A stretch of DNA of 64,000 nt from Enterobacteriaceae bacterium 4M9 (GTDB lineage: Bacteria; Pseudomonadota; Gammaproteobacteria; Enterobacterales; Enterobacteriaceae). The notes under the pieces are model-generated. The model did no database searches and was not told the DNA's origin. It worked only from the letters and a program-made list of their open reading frames with translations. Position 1 is the stretch's first letter, and each line of letters opens with the position of its first letter. Both the position numbers and the translations under genes were made by a program. Positions 34,214-42,984 of the stretch are shown one piece after another. Where the stretch lies: positions 4,464,001-4,528,000 of the forward strand of contig JAADJJ010000001.1 in assembly GCA_010092695.1 (NCBI GenBank), read 5' to 3'.

Positions 34214-34912
34214 ATGACCATTTCTGTACGGGTGGAAAACCTGAGTAAAACCTTCGTGCTGCATCACCAGAACGGTGTGCAACTGCCGGTGCTGAAAAAT
34301 GCCTCGCTCCAGGTGCAGGCAGGCGAATGCGTGGTGCTGCACGGCCACTCCGGCAGCGGCAAATCAACGCTGCTGCGCTCGCTATACGCCAACTATCTGC
34401 CAGACGTTGGCCATATCTGGATTAAACATAACGATACGTGGATAGACCTCGCCACTGCCCCGGCGCGCGAGGTGCTGGCAGTGCGCCGCAGCACGCTGGG
34501 CTGGGTGAGCCAGTTCCTGCGCGTCATCCCGCGTATCTCGGCACTCGACGTGGTGATGCAACCGCTGCTGGACCTCGGTGTGGCGCGCGAGGTGTGCGTT
34601 GAGCGCGCAAGCGCCCTGCTCACGCGCCTGAACGTGCCCGAGCGCCTGTGGCACCTGGCGCCGTCCACCTTCTCCGGCGGCGAGCAGCAGCGCGTAAACA
34701 TCGCCCGTGGTTTTGTGGTGGATTACCCGGTGCTGCTGCTCGATGAGCCCACCGCCTCGCTGGATGCCGCCAACAGTGCCGCCGTGGTGGCACTGATTAA
34801 CGAGGCCAAAGCGCGCGGCGCGGCGGTGATAGGCATTTTCCACGATGAAGCGGTGCGTAACCAGGTGGCCGACCGCCTGCACCACATGCAGGCCATAGAG
34901 GAAACCGCATGA
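34214..34912 (+). CDS. phnL: ABC-type ATPase PhnL of the C-P lyase complex
   Basis: 232-residue ABC ATPase needed with PhnG, PhnH and PhnI for the nucleosidase/transfer step; it binds with PhnK on the core complex. Walker A is GHSGSGKS at 44-51, the signature is FSGGEQQR, and Walker B is VLLLDEPTA. E. coli PhnL is 226 residues. It overlaps phnM by 4 nt. Confidence 0.96.
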   Translation: MTISVRVENLSKTFVLHHQNGVQLPVLKNASLQVQAGECVVLHGHSGSGKSTLLRSLYANYLPDVGHIWIKHNDTWIDLATAPAREVLAVRRSTLGWVSQFLRVIPRISALDVVMQPLLDLGVAREVCVERASALLTRLNVPERLWHLAPSTFSGGEQQRVNIARGFVVDYPVLLLDEPTASLDAANSAAVVALINEAKARGAAVIGIFHDEAVRNQVADRLHHMQAIEETA

Positions 34913-36045
34913 TTATCAATAACGTGAATCTGGTGCTGGAAGATGAGGTGGTGCACGGCTCGCTGGAGATGGCCGACGGCATCATTCGCAGCTTTGCCAA
35001 CACCCATAGCCAGTTGCCGCAGGCGCTGGACGGCGAAAACGGCTGGCTGCTGCCGGGGCTGATTGAGCTTCACACCGACAACATGGACAAGTTTTTTACC
35101 CCGCGCCCAAAGGTAGACTGGCCCGCCCATTCTGCCATGAGCAGCCACGACGCGCTGATGGTCGCCAGCGGCATCACCACGGTGCTGGATGCTGTCGCGC
35201 TCGGTGACGTGCGTGACGGCGGTGACCGGCTGGAAAACCTCGAAAAAATGATTGGCGCCATTGAACACAGTGAGCGCCTTGGCGTGAACCGCGCCGAGCA
35301 CCACCTGCACCTGCGCTGCGAGCTACCGCACCACACCACGCTGCCGCTGTTTCGCGAATTAGTGGCGCGCGGTCGCGTGTCGCTGGTCTCACTCATGGAC
35401 CACTCGCCGGGCCAGCGCCAGTTTGCCAACCTTGAGCAGTACCGCATCTATTACCAGGGCAAATACCAGTTGAGTGATGCCGACATGGCACGCTACGAAG
35501 AAGAACAACTTGCCCTGGCCGCCCGCTGGTCGCAGCCTAATCGCCAGGCCATTGCCGCCGAGTGCCGCGAGCGCGGCATTGCGCTGGCAAGCCACGACGA
35601 CGCCACCGCCGGGCATGTGGAAGAATCCCACGAACTCGGCAGCGTGATTGCCGAATTCCCGACCACCTTTGAAGCTGCTAAAGCCTCGCGCGAGCGCGGG
35701 CTGCACGTGCTGATGGGCGCACCCAATATCGTGCGCGGCGGCTCACACTCAGGCAACGTAGCGGCACACCACCTGGCGCAGGACGGGCTGCTGGATATTC
35801 TGTCGTCCGACTATTATCCGGCAAGCCTGCTGGATGCCGCCTTTCGCGTCGCCGCTGACGAGCGCAACCGCTATACCTTGCCGCAGGCGGTTCACCTGGT
35901 CACACGCAACCCGGCGCGCGCGCTGGGGCTTAGCGACCGTGGCGTGCTGGCCGAGGGTAAACACGCAGACCTGGTGCTGGCGCGTAAGATCGGTGAACAC
36001 ATGCACGTGGGCCGCGTCTGGCGTGAAGGGAGACAGGTGTTCTGA
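34909..36045 (+). CDS. phnM: Alpha-D-ribose 1-methylphosphonate 5-triphosphate diphosphatase PhnM
   Basis: Amidohydrolase-fold enzyme that removes pyrophosphate from the ribosyl-triphosphate phosphonate to make the PhnJ substrate. 378 residues, as in E. coli. The metal-binding ELHTDNMDKFF occurs near residue 50; further family motifs are HHLHLRCELP, SLMDHSPGQRQF, LASHDDATAGHVEES and a C-terminal ARALGLSDRGVLAEGKHADLV-type tail split across the last 60 residues. It overlaps phnL by 4 nt and phnN by 1 nt. Confidence 0.97.
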   Translation: MIINNVNLVLEDEVVHGSLEMADGIIRSFANTHSQLPQALDGENGWLLPGLIELHTDNMDKFFTPRPKVDWPAHSAMSSHDALMVASGITTVLDAVALGDVRDGGDRLENLEKMIGAIEHSERLGVNRAEHHLHLRCELPHHTTLPLFRELVARGRVSLVSLMDHSPGQRQFANLEQYRIYYQGKYQLSDADMARYEEEQLALAARWSQPNRQAIAAECRERGIALASHDDATAGHVEESHELGSVIAEFPTTFEAAKASRERGLHVLMGAPNIVRGGSHSGNVAAHHLAQDGLLDILSSDYYPASLLDAAFRVAADERNRYTLPQAVHLVTRNPARALGLSDRGVLAEGKHADLVLARKIGEHMHVGRVWREGRQVF

Positions 36046-36620
36046 TGAACCGGATTATCTGGCTAATCGGCCCTTCCGGGTCAGGCAAAGACAGCCTGCT
36101 GACGGCGCTGCGCCAGCAGCAGGAGCAACAACTTCTGGTGGCCCACCGCTATATCACTCGCCCGTGCGACGCGGGCGGTGAGAACCATGTGGCCCTCAGC
36201 AACGACGAGTTCAGCCAGCGCGCGCGGCGCGGGCTGTTTGCGCTCGACTGGGAGGCCAACGGCTGGCGCTACGCCATTGGCATTGAACTGGATTTGTGGC
36301 TGGCCTCGGGGTTTGACGTGGTGGTCAACGGCTCGCGGGCGCATCTGGCGCAGGCGCAGGAGCGCTACGGCCCACGGCTGGTGCCCATTGTGATTCAGGT
36401 GTCGGCGCAGGTGCTGGAGCAGCGCCTGATAGCCCGCGGGCGTGAAAATAGCGAACAGATAGCCCAGCGCCTGGCGCGCGCGGCACGCTATGATAATGCC
36501 ACCTGCCACTGCCGCGTGCTCAATAACGACGGCAGTTTGCAGCAGTCCGTCAGCCAGCTGCTGGCGCTTATCCGCGAGCCTGCGCCTCACGGTGCACAGG
36601 AGAATCATCATGTCTGTTGA
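36045..36620 (+). CDS. phnN: Ribose 1,5-bisphosphokinase PhnN
   Basis: Phosphorylates ribose 1,5-bisphosphate to PRPP, returning the ribose of the C-P lyase pathway to nucleotide metabolism. 191 residues of guanylate-kinase fold with Walker A GPSGSGKD at 9-16, then RYITRPCDAGGENHVALS and VNGSRAHLAQAQERYGP. It starts on the last base of the phnM stop and overlaps phnO by 11 nt. Confidence 0.96.
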   Translation: MNRIIWLIGPSGSGKDSLLTALRQQQEQQLLVAHRYITRPCDAGGENHVALSNDEFSQRARRGLFALDWEANGWRYAIGIELDLWLASGFDVVVNGSRAHLAQAQERYGPRLVPIVIQVSAQVLEQRLIARGRENSEQIAQRLARAARYDNATCHCRVLNNDGSLQQSVSQLLALIREPAPHGAQENHHVC

Positions 36621-37053
36621 ATTACGCCGCGCCACGCTGAACGACGCTAACGCCGTTTACGGGTTAATCTGCGAACTCAAGCAAAAAGAGTTCGATCGCG
36701 AGGCGTTCACGAAGGGATTTGCCGCGAACCTGCAAGACACAAACTTTCACTGCCAACTGGCGCTGCGCGACGCTCAACCGCTGGGGCTTATCACGCTGCA
36801 CTTACAGTTCCACCTGCATCACGTGAACTGGATAGCCGAGATTCAGGAACTGGTGGTGATGCCCCAGGCGCGCGGGCTGGGCGTGGGTAAACGGCTGCTG
36901 GAATGGGCTGAAGATGAAGCGAAACGCGCCGGAGCAGAAATGATTGAGCTTTCGACCAGCACCGGGCGCGTGGATGCACACCGCTTTTACCAGCGTGAAG
37001 GCTATCTGCCAAGCCACCTGCGCTTTACCAAAGCACTGATGGAGGTACATTGA
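36610..37053 (+). CDS. phnO: Aminoalkylphosphonate N-acetyltransferase PhnO
   Basis: 147-residue GNAT enzyme that acetylates aminoalkylphosphonates, which protects against toxic compounds such as aminomethylphosphonate and helps their use. The acetyl-CoA-binding signature is QARGLGVGKRLLEWAEDEA, followed by DAHRFYQREGY. The start at 36610 (MSVELRRATL) follows AGGAG at 6 nt inside phnN; an earlier in-frame ATG is within phnN and lacks similarity. It overlaps the phnP start by 4 nt. Confidence 0.95.
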   Translation: MSVELRRATLNDANAVYGLICELKQKEFDREAFTKGFAANLQDTNFHCQLALRDAQPLGLITLHLQFHLHHVNWIAEIQELVVMPQARGLGVGKRLLEWAEDEAKRAGAEMIELSTSTGRVDAHRFYQREGYLPSHLRFTKALMEVH

Positions 37054-37808
37054 GCCTGACGCTAACCTTTACCGGCACCGGCGGCGCCCAGCAGGTGCCT
37101 GCCTTTGGTTGCCGCTGTCGCGCCTGCGAACGCGCCCGTGAAGACGCCACCCGGCAACGCGGGCCGTGCAGCGCGGTGCTGGCGTGTGGCGGCGCGGTAA
37201 CGCTGCTCGACGCAGGCCTGCCGGACCTGATGGCGCGCGTTACACCAGGCAGCTTTCGCCAGATTTTACTCACCCATTACCACATGGACCACGTACAGGG
37301 CCTGTTCCCGCTGCGCTGGGGCGTGGGAGAGACTATCCCGGTCTACGGCCCGCCGGACGAGCAGGGTTGCGATGACCTGTTTAAGCACCCCGGCCTGCTT
37401 GATTTCAACCATCGGCTCACGCCGTTTACCGCGTTCAACCTCCAGCAAATCCGCGTCACGCCGCTGCCGCTCAACCACTCGAAGCTCACCTTTGGCTACC
37501 TGTTGGATACGGCCCACAGTCGGCTCGCCTGGCTGTGTGACACCGCCGGGCTGCCAGAGCCGACGCTGGCGTTTCTTAGCAACCATCGCCCCGATGTCAT
37601 GGTGATTGACTGCGCCCACGCGCCGCGCCCACACACGCCGCGCAACCACAGCGACCTGAATACCGTTATTGCGCTTAATGCCCAGATCCGGGCGCCAAAG
37701 GTGCTGCTCACGCACATCGGCCATGAATTCGATGTCTGGATGATGGACAACCTGCTGCCACAAGGCTTTACTGCCGCCAGTGACGGCCAGGTGATTGAAC
37801 TGCCCTGA
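37050..37808 (+). CDS. phnP: Phosphoribosyl 1,2-cyclic phosphate phosphodiesterase PhnP
   Basis: Metallo-beta-lactamase-fold enzyme that opens the cyclic phosphate left by PhnJ, giving ribose 1,5-bisphosphate for PhnN. 252 residues. It has the di-metal motif HYHMDH (His76, His78, Asp80, His81, same numbering as E. coli) and a structural Cys cluster (Cys21, Cys23, Cys26). Translation starts at TTG, with GGAGG 4 nt upstream and overlapping the phnO stop; the sequence SLTLTFTGTGGAQ aligns with E. coli from that residue. It is the last gene of the operon, ending 2 nt from convergent yjdP. Confidence 0.97.
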   Translation: MSLTLTFTGTGGAQQVPAFGCRCRACERAREDATRQRGPCSAVLACGGAVTLLDAGLPDLMARVTPGSFRQILLTHYHMDHVQGLFPLRWGVGETIPVYGPPDEQGCDDLFKHPGLLDFNHRLTPFTAFNLQQIRVTPLPLNHSKLTFGYLLDTAHSRLAWLCDTAGLPEPTLAFLSNHRPDVMVIDCAHAPRPHTPRNHSDLNTVIALNAQIRAPKVLLTHIGHEFDVWMMDNLLPQGFTAASDGQVIELP

Positions 37809-37810
37809 AC

Positions 37811-38137
37811 TTAGTCGCCGTTATCAAGGCGGCGCTCCTCGTCGTTAAGCTCGCGACGCTGCTCATCAAGCTGGCGCTGCTGTTCATTGAGCTGGCGACG
37901 GCGTTCCTCCAGCTGGCGTCGTCTGTCGTTATAGCGCTGGCGCTCGTTATCGCTTAACGCCTCGCGCCACTGCCCGTCGTCATTGTCCTCATACGCCTGC
38001 TCATCATCGCCCTGCTGGTTCAGCGCCTGGGTTACCGAATTAATGGTGTCGTTGATGATGTTGTCCAGATTGTCGGCACGAGCAACGCTGCCAAACATAA
38101 GTGTCGTCAGCAACAGCACAACAGAAGTCTTTTTCAT
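37811..38137 (-). CDS. yjdP: YjdP, small periplasmic charged coiled-coil protein
   Basis: 108 residues: a signal peptide (cleavage near VARA, residue 21), then an acidic segment and a long Arg/Gln/Glu-rich coiled coil (RRRQLEERRRQLNEQQRQLD, about 72-105) with a heptad-like seven-residue period. Length, sequence and position beside phnP match E. coli YjdP, whose function is unknown. It converges on phnP with only 2 nt between stops and no clear terminator between them. Confidence 0.92.
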   Translation of the reverse strand: MKKTSVVLLLTTLMFGSVARADNLDNIINDTINSVTQALNQQGDDEQAYEDNDDGQWREALSDNERQRYNDRRRQLEERRRQLNEQQRQLDEQRRELNDEERRLDNGD

Positions 38138-38326
38138 AGGCGGCCTGTATGCAAAAGTGGGCTACTGACCTTAGAAAAGCGCTGGCAGGCGGGCCACAGG
38201 AGGATTCTCAAAGTCATACCGCGCCCAGTGGCCCAATGTCATCGCATTATGTCCTGCGGGCAACTCACGGCCTGCGGTTTGTTTCCCTACACTGAATACA
38301 GATTTTCACTGTCAGGAGACACCAGC

Positions 38327-39103
38327 ATGCAACTCACCCAAACCCGTAATGCCACGTTGTTATTAACCTACGCCGGTAAAAGATTTCTTATCGACCCGAT
38401 GCTTGGCGAAAAGGGCCGCTATGAAGGCTTTGCCGGTACGCCGCGCCCGCACCTGCGCAACCCGTTAGTCGAACTGCCGTGCGCGGTAGCAACGCTGCTT
38501 GATGTCGATGCCGTGATTGTGACCCACACCCATCCTGACCACTGGGACGAGGCCGCCCAGGCGCTTATCGGCAAACATGTGCCGGTATTTGTGCAAAACG
38601 AGCAGGATGGCGCCACGCTGCGCCAGCAGGGTTTTGAGCAGGTGCAGGTGCTGGCACAGCACACCACTTTTGAAGGAATCGATATCGAGAAAACCGGCGG
38701 CCAGCACGGCAGCGACGATGCCTATGCTAACCCCAGCATAGCCGCGTTTCTCGGTGATGCCTGCGGGCTGGTGTTCAGTCATGCGCAGGAAAAAACGCTG
38801 TATCTGGTTGGTGACACCATTTGGGTGAATGCCGTCGAGCAGACGCTGAAAAACAGGCAGCCGGAGGTGGTTATCGTTAATGCCGGGTTTGCCCAGATTG
38901 ATGGCTACGGTGCCATTATCATGGGTAAGGAGGATTTCCCGCGTCTGCATCGCCTCGTACCTCACGCAACGCTTATCGCAAGCCACATGGAAGCTCTCAA
39001 CCACTGTCTGCTCAGTCGTGCTGAACTGCATGATTACGTCACGCAGCAGGGCATTGCCGACAGCGTGTGGATCCCGGCGGATGGTGAAACGCGCACACTG
39101 TAG
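38327..39103 (+). CDS. MBL-fold metal-dependent hydrolase
   Basis: 258-residue protein of the UlaG/RNase Z-like metallo-beta-lactamase class. VIVTHTHPDHWDEA near residue 65 is the metal-binding HxHxDH; a second-shell Asp is in LVGDTIW, and a C-terminal ASHMEALNH supplies a further His. The ATG at 38327 has CAGGAG 9 nt upstream; the longer in-frame extension begins inside leader sequence and is not favoured. It lies 45 nt before the GlxA-type regulator on the same strand and may share its transcript. The substrate is unknown. Confidence 0.88.
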   Translation: MQLTQTRNATLLLTYAGKRFLIDPMLGEKGRYEGFAGTPRPHLRNPLVELPCAVATLLDVDAVIVTHTHPDHWDEAAQALIGKHVPVFVQNEQDGATLRQQGFEQVQVLAQHTTFEGIDIEKTGGQHGSDDAYANPSIAAFLGDACGLVFSHAQEKTLYLVGDTIWVNAVEQTLKNRQPEVVIVNAGFAQIDGYGAIIMGKEDFPRLHRLVPHATLIASHMEALNHCLLSRAELHDYVTQQGIADSVWIPADGETRTL

Positions 39104-39148
39104 CCACGGCGTGGTTAAATAACGCCATCTGGTGCCTGGAGAAATACC

Positions 39149-40108
39149 ATGTCTTTGCCGTCCGTTGCCCTTTTTGTGATGCCGGGATTCAGCCCGTTTC
39201 ACCTCTCAACGCCCGCCATTATTTTCGGTGACATACTGCCGCAGCCGCTGTTTACGCTCACTTTCTGCGCCGAACAGCCCGGCACTGTGCACAGTGAATA
39301 CGCAATGAGCATTGAGGCAACCGGCGGTCTGGCACAGCTTGAGACGGCAGATATCATTATCATTCCGCACTGGCCGCACCCAACGCATCGCCCGTCTGAG
39401 GCGCTCCTCAGAACGTTACGCAACGCCCACCAGCGCGGCGCACAGCTGGTTGGCATGTGCCTCGGCGCCTGGGTACTGGCCTGGACTGGCCTGCTTGATG
39501 GCCGCCGGGCCGCAACCCACTGGGAGTGCGAAGCGGATTTTACCCGCACCTTTCCCAACATTCGGCTGGACACCAACGCGCTGTACGTTGACGAAGGCGG
39601 CATCATCACCTCGGCAGGCACCGCCGCCGGTATCGACTGCAGTTTGTATATTGTGCGTGCGCGGTATGGCAGTGCGGTCGCTAACCGCATTGCGCGGCGC
39701 ATGGTGGCGCCACCGCACCGGGAAGGTGGCCAGGCGCAGTTTATAGACAGGCCGCTGGCGCGCACCACGCAGGACGCCCGCATCAACACGCTGCTGACGC
39801 ATTTGCGCGATAATCTTCATGAACCGCAGGAGCTGGACGCGCTGGCCGCCAGGGTGGCGATGAGCAGGCGTACCTTCACCCGCCATTTTCAACGGGCGAC
39901 AGGCATGAGCGTAGGCGACTGGCTGCTGACGGAACGCTTGCAGCGCAGCCAGCGGCTGCTGGAAGAGACCGGCCACGGCATCGAAGCCGTGGCGCAGGCC
40001 TGCGGGTTCCCGTCACCGGTGACTTTTCGCCAGCACTTCAAAGCGCGCTATGGCGTCAGCCCCAGCGAATGGCGGCACACTTTTTGCGGGCGCAGGGACA
40101 GGCAATAA
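39149..40108 (+). CDS. GlxA-family AraC-type transcriptional regulator
   Basis: 319 residues with an N-terminal DJ-1/PfpI-like domain (about 5-180, with a nucleophile-elbow-like GMCLGAWVLAWTG) and a C-terminal AraC HTH pair (about 218-312: LAARVAMSRRTFTRHFQRATGMS, then AVAQACGFPSPVTFRQHFKA and YGVSPSEWR). This is the FtrA/GlxA architecture. The neighbouring MBL-fold hydrolase upstream is a plausible target or operon partner. TGGAG precedes the ATG. Ligand and regulon unknown. Confidence 0.9.
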   Translation: MSLPSVALFVMPGFSPFHLSTPAIIFGDILPQPLFTLTFCAEQPGTVHSEYAMSIEATGGLAQLETADIIIIPHWPHPTHRPSEALLRTLRNAHQRGAQLVGMCLGAWVLAWTGLLDGRRAATHWECEADFTRTFPNIRLDTNALYVDEGGIITSAGTAAGIDCSLYIVRARYGSAVANRIARRMVAPPHREGGQAQFIDRPLARTTQDARINTLLTHLRDNLHEPQELDALAARVAMSRRTFTRHFQRATGMSVGDWLLTERLQRSQRLLEETGHGIEAVAQACGFPSPVTFRQHFKARYGVSPSEWRHTFCGRRDRQ

Positions 40109-40151
40109 AACGTGCGCAAGCCTTCACTTACGTTGCACGTACCCGGTAGCG

Positions 40152-40820
40152 TTATTGGTGAAACACCACGCTTTGTTCAACCGGGATCCTGTCCATACGT
40201 AACCTGTTGGCCCTGGCATCCACGTCTTCATAACCAAAAGAGATACCGAACAGCAGGCGATAGTTATCGCTCACACCCAGCATCTCGCGCACCGTATCCG
40301 CATGGAACCCTAACAGAGTTTGTGGAATACCGGCATAGCCGCGGGCAGCCAGCGACAGCAAAAAGTTTTGGCCATACATGCCCATATCACCCGCAACACG
40401 CACGTTGTCGCCAAACGACGGCATAAACAAAAACGCCGCGTGCGGCGCACCAAAGAAGGCGTAGTTACGCAACAGCGCGTCATGGCGCTGCGCCTTGTCA
40501 TCTCTGGCAATCCCTAACACCTCGTAATACTGCTTCGCCTGCTCCTGGCTGCGCGCAAAATAGTCCCCGTAGAAGTCCGCGTAATCAAAGCTGAAATCCG
40601 GGCTAATCTTGCCCAGTTCATCATTCCTCAGCATGGCCTGGGTCAGCGCCTGTTTTGTCTCGCCGGAAACGATGTGAACATGCCAGGGCTGCGTATTGCA
40701 GTTGGAGGGCGCGCACTGGGCGTCCTGCAACACTTCGTGAATCTGGGCGTCAGTCAGCGGCGTGGGCAAAAAAGCGCGCGGCGAGTGGCGCAGGCGAACG
40801 GTTTCTTCAAATGACAGCAT
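40152..40820 (-). CDS. Nitroreductase-family flavoprotein
   Basis: 222-residue FMN-dependent NAD(P)H oxidoreductase of the nitroreductase family. It has the FMN-phosphate-binding RHSPRAF near residue 11, APSNCNTQPWHVHIV at 37-51, and the C-terminal GIPQTLLGFHADTVREMLG and LLFGISFGY. ATG 40820 is chosen (AGGAACC 5 nt upstream); an ATG six codons earlier lacks a ribosome site. It is divergent from a LysR regulator 115 nt away, which probably controls it. Confidence 0.9.
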   Translation of the reverse strand: MLSFEETVRLRHSPRAFLPTPLTDAQIHEVLQDAQCAPSNCNTQPWHVHIVSGETKQALTQAMLRNDELGKISPDFSFDYADFYGDYFARSQEQAKQYYEVLGIARDDKAQRHDALLRNYAFFGAPHAAFLFMPSFGDNVRVAGDMGMYGQNFLLSLAARGYAGIPQTLLGFHADTVREMLGVSDNYRLLFGISFGYEDVDARANRLRMDRIPVEQSVVFHQ

Positions 40821-40893
40821 CGTGGTTCCTGAGAGCATCCTGTTAATCAGACTGCCATCCTATACTGGAATCCTGCGCCCATTACGGGTAAAT

Positions 40894-40912
40894 ATTCCAT
40901 TTATTGTGGAAT
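40894..40912. promoter_or_regulatory. Candidate LysR operator between nitroreductase and LysR genes
   Basis: A perfect inverted repeat ATTCCA (40894-40899) / TGGAAT (40907-40912) with 7-nt spacer, of the T-N11-A kind bound by LysR proteins. It lies 24 nt before the lysR-type start and 74 nt from the nitroreductase start. Confidence 0.55.
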
Positions 40913-40935
40913 TTATTTCAATAATCTGGAGCGCT

Positions 40936-41847
40936 ATGTTTCCCTCTGAACGCCTGAAAGGCATTGATGTGTTTGTCTGCGTCGCTGAAGCGGGCAGTTT
41001 TACCGCTGCGGCGCAGCGGCTGCACCTGACAACCTCGGCGGTCAGTAAAGCCGTGGCGCGGCTGGAAAAGCGTCTCCAGACTCGGCTGTTCTTACGCACC
41101 ACGCGCCACCTGGCGTTAAGCGAAGAGGGAGAAGCGTTTTACCGGACCTGTACCGGTGTGCTGAATCAGCTTGAGGAAGCGGAACTGGCATTACATCACC
41201 AGAGCCAGACTTTACAGGGGCGCATCCGCATTGATTTGCCGGTGAGCTATGGACGTATGCATGTGCTGCCCGCGATGCTGTCTTTTCTTGAGCGCCACCC
41301 ACAGTTAGAACCGGTGATTACGTTTTCCGACAGGTTTGTTGAGCCGGTGGAAGAAGGTATCGATCTGCTGGTGCGCAGCGGCGGCTCAGGGATCTGGCCA
41401 GGTGCGGTCGATCATCATCAGCTCGGCATTCAGCGTCTGATCCTTTGTGCCGCGCCCCATTATCTCAGCGAGTATGGAATGCCGCAGAGCGAGCAGGCGC
41501 TAAGCCAACACCGCTGCGTACTTTACTGTCGCAACGACGGTAACCTGACGCCGCTGCGTCTTGCCGGTCAGCGTAGCGCACTGAAGCATCAGCGCAGCGT
41601 GCTGGCGCTGAGTGATACCGAAGGAATGGTGATGGCGGCGGTCGCGGGACATGGCATCGTCCAGCTTCCCACCTGGCTTGTCGCGCAGCATCTGGCGCAG
41701 AAAACGCTGGTACAGGTGCTACCTGAACTGTCGATTTCAGGCATGCCCATCAGCCTCGCCTGGATTAAGGGCCGCGCCAGGCTGCCGAAGGTTAGCGCCC
41801 TGCGCGACTGGCTTATTGAGAACCTGACGCCTTCACTCGCAGAATAA
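40936..41847 (+). CDS. LysR-family transcriptional regulator (divergent from nitroreductase)
   Basis: 303 residues with an N-terminal winged helix (about 6-65: IDVFVCVAEAGSFTAAAQRL, TTSAVSKAVARLEKRLQTRL) and a LysR substrate-binding domain (about 95-295) of the CrgA/DmlR-like subgroup. ATG 40936 follows TGGAG at 5 nt; a longer in-frame extension crosses the operator and is not favoured. The shared intergenic region holds an ATTCCA/TGGAAT palindrome. It converges with the alpha/beta hydrolase gene. Confidence 0.92.
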   Translation: MFPSERLKGIDVFVCVAEAGSFTAAAQRLHLTTSAVSKAVARLEKRLQTRLFLRTTRHLALSEEGEAFYRTCTGVLNQLEEAELALHHQSQTLQGRIRIDLPVSYGRMHVLPAMLSFLERHPQLEPVITFSDRFVEPVEEGIDLLVRSGGSGIWPGAVDHHQLGIQRLILCAAPHYLSEYGMPQSEQALSQHRCVLYCRNDGNLTPLRLAGQRSALKHQRSVLALSDTEGMVMAAVAGHGIVQLPTWLVAQHLAQKTLVQVLPELSISGMPISLAWIKGRARLPKVSALRDWLIENLTPSLAE

Positions 41848-41873
41848 CCACCGCGCTGGCGGGGCGTAGACGT

Positions 41874-41897
41874 AAAAACGCCGGGGAAGCCCCGGCG
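41874..41897 (-). terminator. Terminator after alpha/beta hydrolase gene
   Basis: CGCCGGGG (41879-41886) / CCCCGGCG (41890-41897) with a 3-nt loop, followed on the minus strand by TTTTT. Probably also ends the convergent lysR transcript. Confidence 0.85.
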
Positions 41898-41923
41898 TAC
41901 GGCATGTCAGGCAGGAAAGGTAA

Positions 41924-42757
41924 TTAGCTGCGGATGAAGTCCAGCAGATCCTGATTAATACGGTCTTTATGGGTGCTGCACAAACCGTGAGATGCGCCTT
42001 CGTACACAATACCGCGACCGTTGGGCAGCAGTTTCAGCGCCGCTTCGCTCGAAGAGACCGGCGGTACAATCTGGTCGTCATCACCGTAGATAACCAGAGT
42101 CGGCACGCTCATTTTACGCAGGTCTTCACGCTGGTCGGTTTCAGAGAACGCGGCTACACAGTCATACAGGGATTTAATCGAGCCCATCATGCCCTGCATC
42201 CAGAAGCTGTCGCGCAGGCCCTGAGATACGTTTGCGCCCGGACGGTTAGCACCGTAGAACGGCAAAGACAGGTCTTTAAAGAACTGCGAACGGTCTTTAC
42301 GCACGCCTTCACGGATGCCGTCAAACACCTCACGCGGCAGGCCGTTCGGGTTAAAGTCAGTTTTCAGCATCAGCGGGGGGACTGCACCAATCAATACTGC
42401 TTTTGCCACGCGAGAGGTACCGTGACGGCCAATATAGCGGGCGACTTCGCCGCCACCGGTGGAGTGACCGACATGGACGGCATCGTTAATATCCAGATGC
42501 GCCATCAGTTGCGCCAGGTCGTCTGCGTACTGGTCCATATTGTTGTTGTCCCAGGACTGGGAGGAACGGCCGTGGCCGCGGCGGTCATGGGCAATAACCC
42601 GGTAGCCCGCGTTGGCGAGAAACAGCATCTGATCTTCGAACGCATCGGAGGACAACGGCCAGCCGTGACTGAACACAACTGGTTGCCCTTCACCCCAGTC
42701 TTTGAAGTAAAGCTGAGTACCGTCTTTGAGTTCAAGATAACCTGAGTTGTTTCTCAT
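41924..42757 (-). CDS. Alpha/beta hydrolase, non-heme chloroperoxidase-like
   Basis: 277-residue alpha/beta-fold hydrolase. Ser99 in GHSTGGG is the nucleophile; an Asp in YGDDDQIVP and a His in GASHGLCSTH complete the triad. The sequence is typical of the cofactor-free haloperoxidase/arylesterase group (FSHGWPLSSDAFEDQM, AHDRRGHGRSSQSWDNNNMD). Such proteins are mainly esterases, and peroxidase activity is a side reaction. ATG 42757 is used (AGGA 10 nt upstream) rather than one 8 codons earlier. A strong terminator follows. It has no sign of a link with the flavin halogenase 38 kb away. Confidence 0.92.
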   Translation of the reverse strand: MRNNSGYLELKDGTQLYFKDWGEGQPVVFSHGWPLSSDAFEDQMLFLANAGYRVIAHDRRGHGRSSQSWDNNNMDQYADDLAQLMAHLDINDAVHVGHSTGGGEVARYIGRHGTSRVAKAVLIGAVPPLMLKTDFNPNGLPREVFDGIREGVRKDRSQFFKDLSLPFYGANRPGANVSQGLRDSFWMQGMMGSIKSLYDCVAAFSETDQREDLRKMSVPTLVIYGDDDQIVPPVSSSEAALKLLPNGRGIVYEGASHGLCSTHKDRINQDLLDFIRS

Positions 42758-42984
42758 AATGAATTTTCCTTTTAGGCACATAGCCTAATTAGCAATGGGT
42801 AAAACTTTATCATCCGACACTATTCTCTGTGCCGAGGAAAAAGATACGCTCATTGCGAAAAATTCAAAGAAGATAATTCCTTAGTTATTCATTGATAAAA
42901 TCTTATAGCGCAAATACCTGGAGTCATCTATAGAATGATTTATATTGAATAAAATAAGATCAATTGTTACAGCATTATGATATT

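Noticed and set aside
41924..42757. Functional link between the chloroperoxidase-like hydrolase and the flavin halogenase
   Set aside because: They are 38 kb apart, and the haloperoxidase name for this hydrolase family is mostly historical; its members act as esterases.
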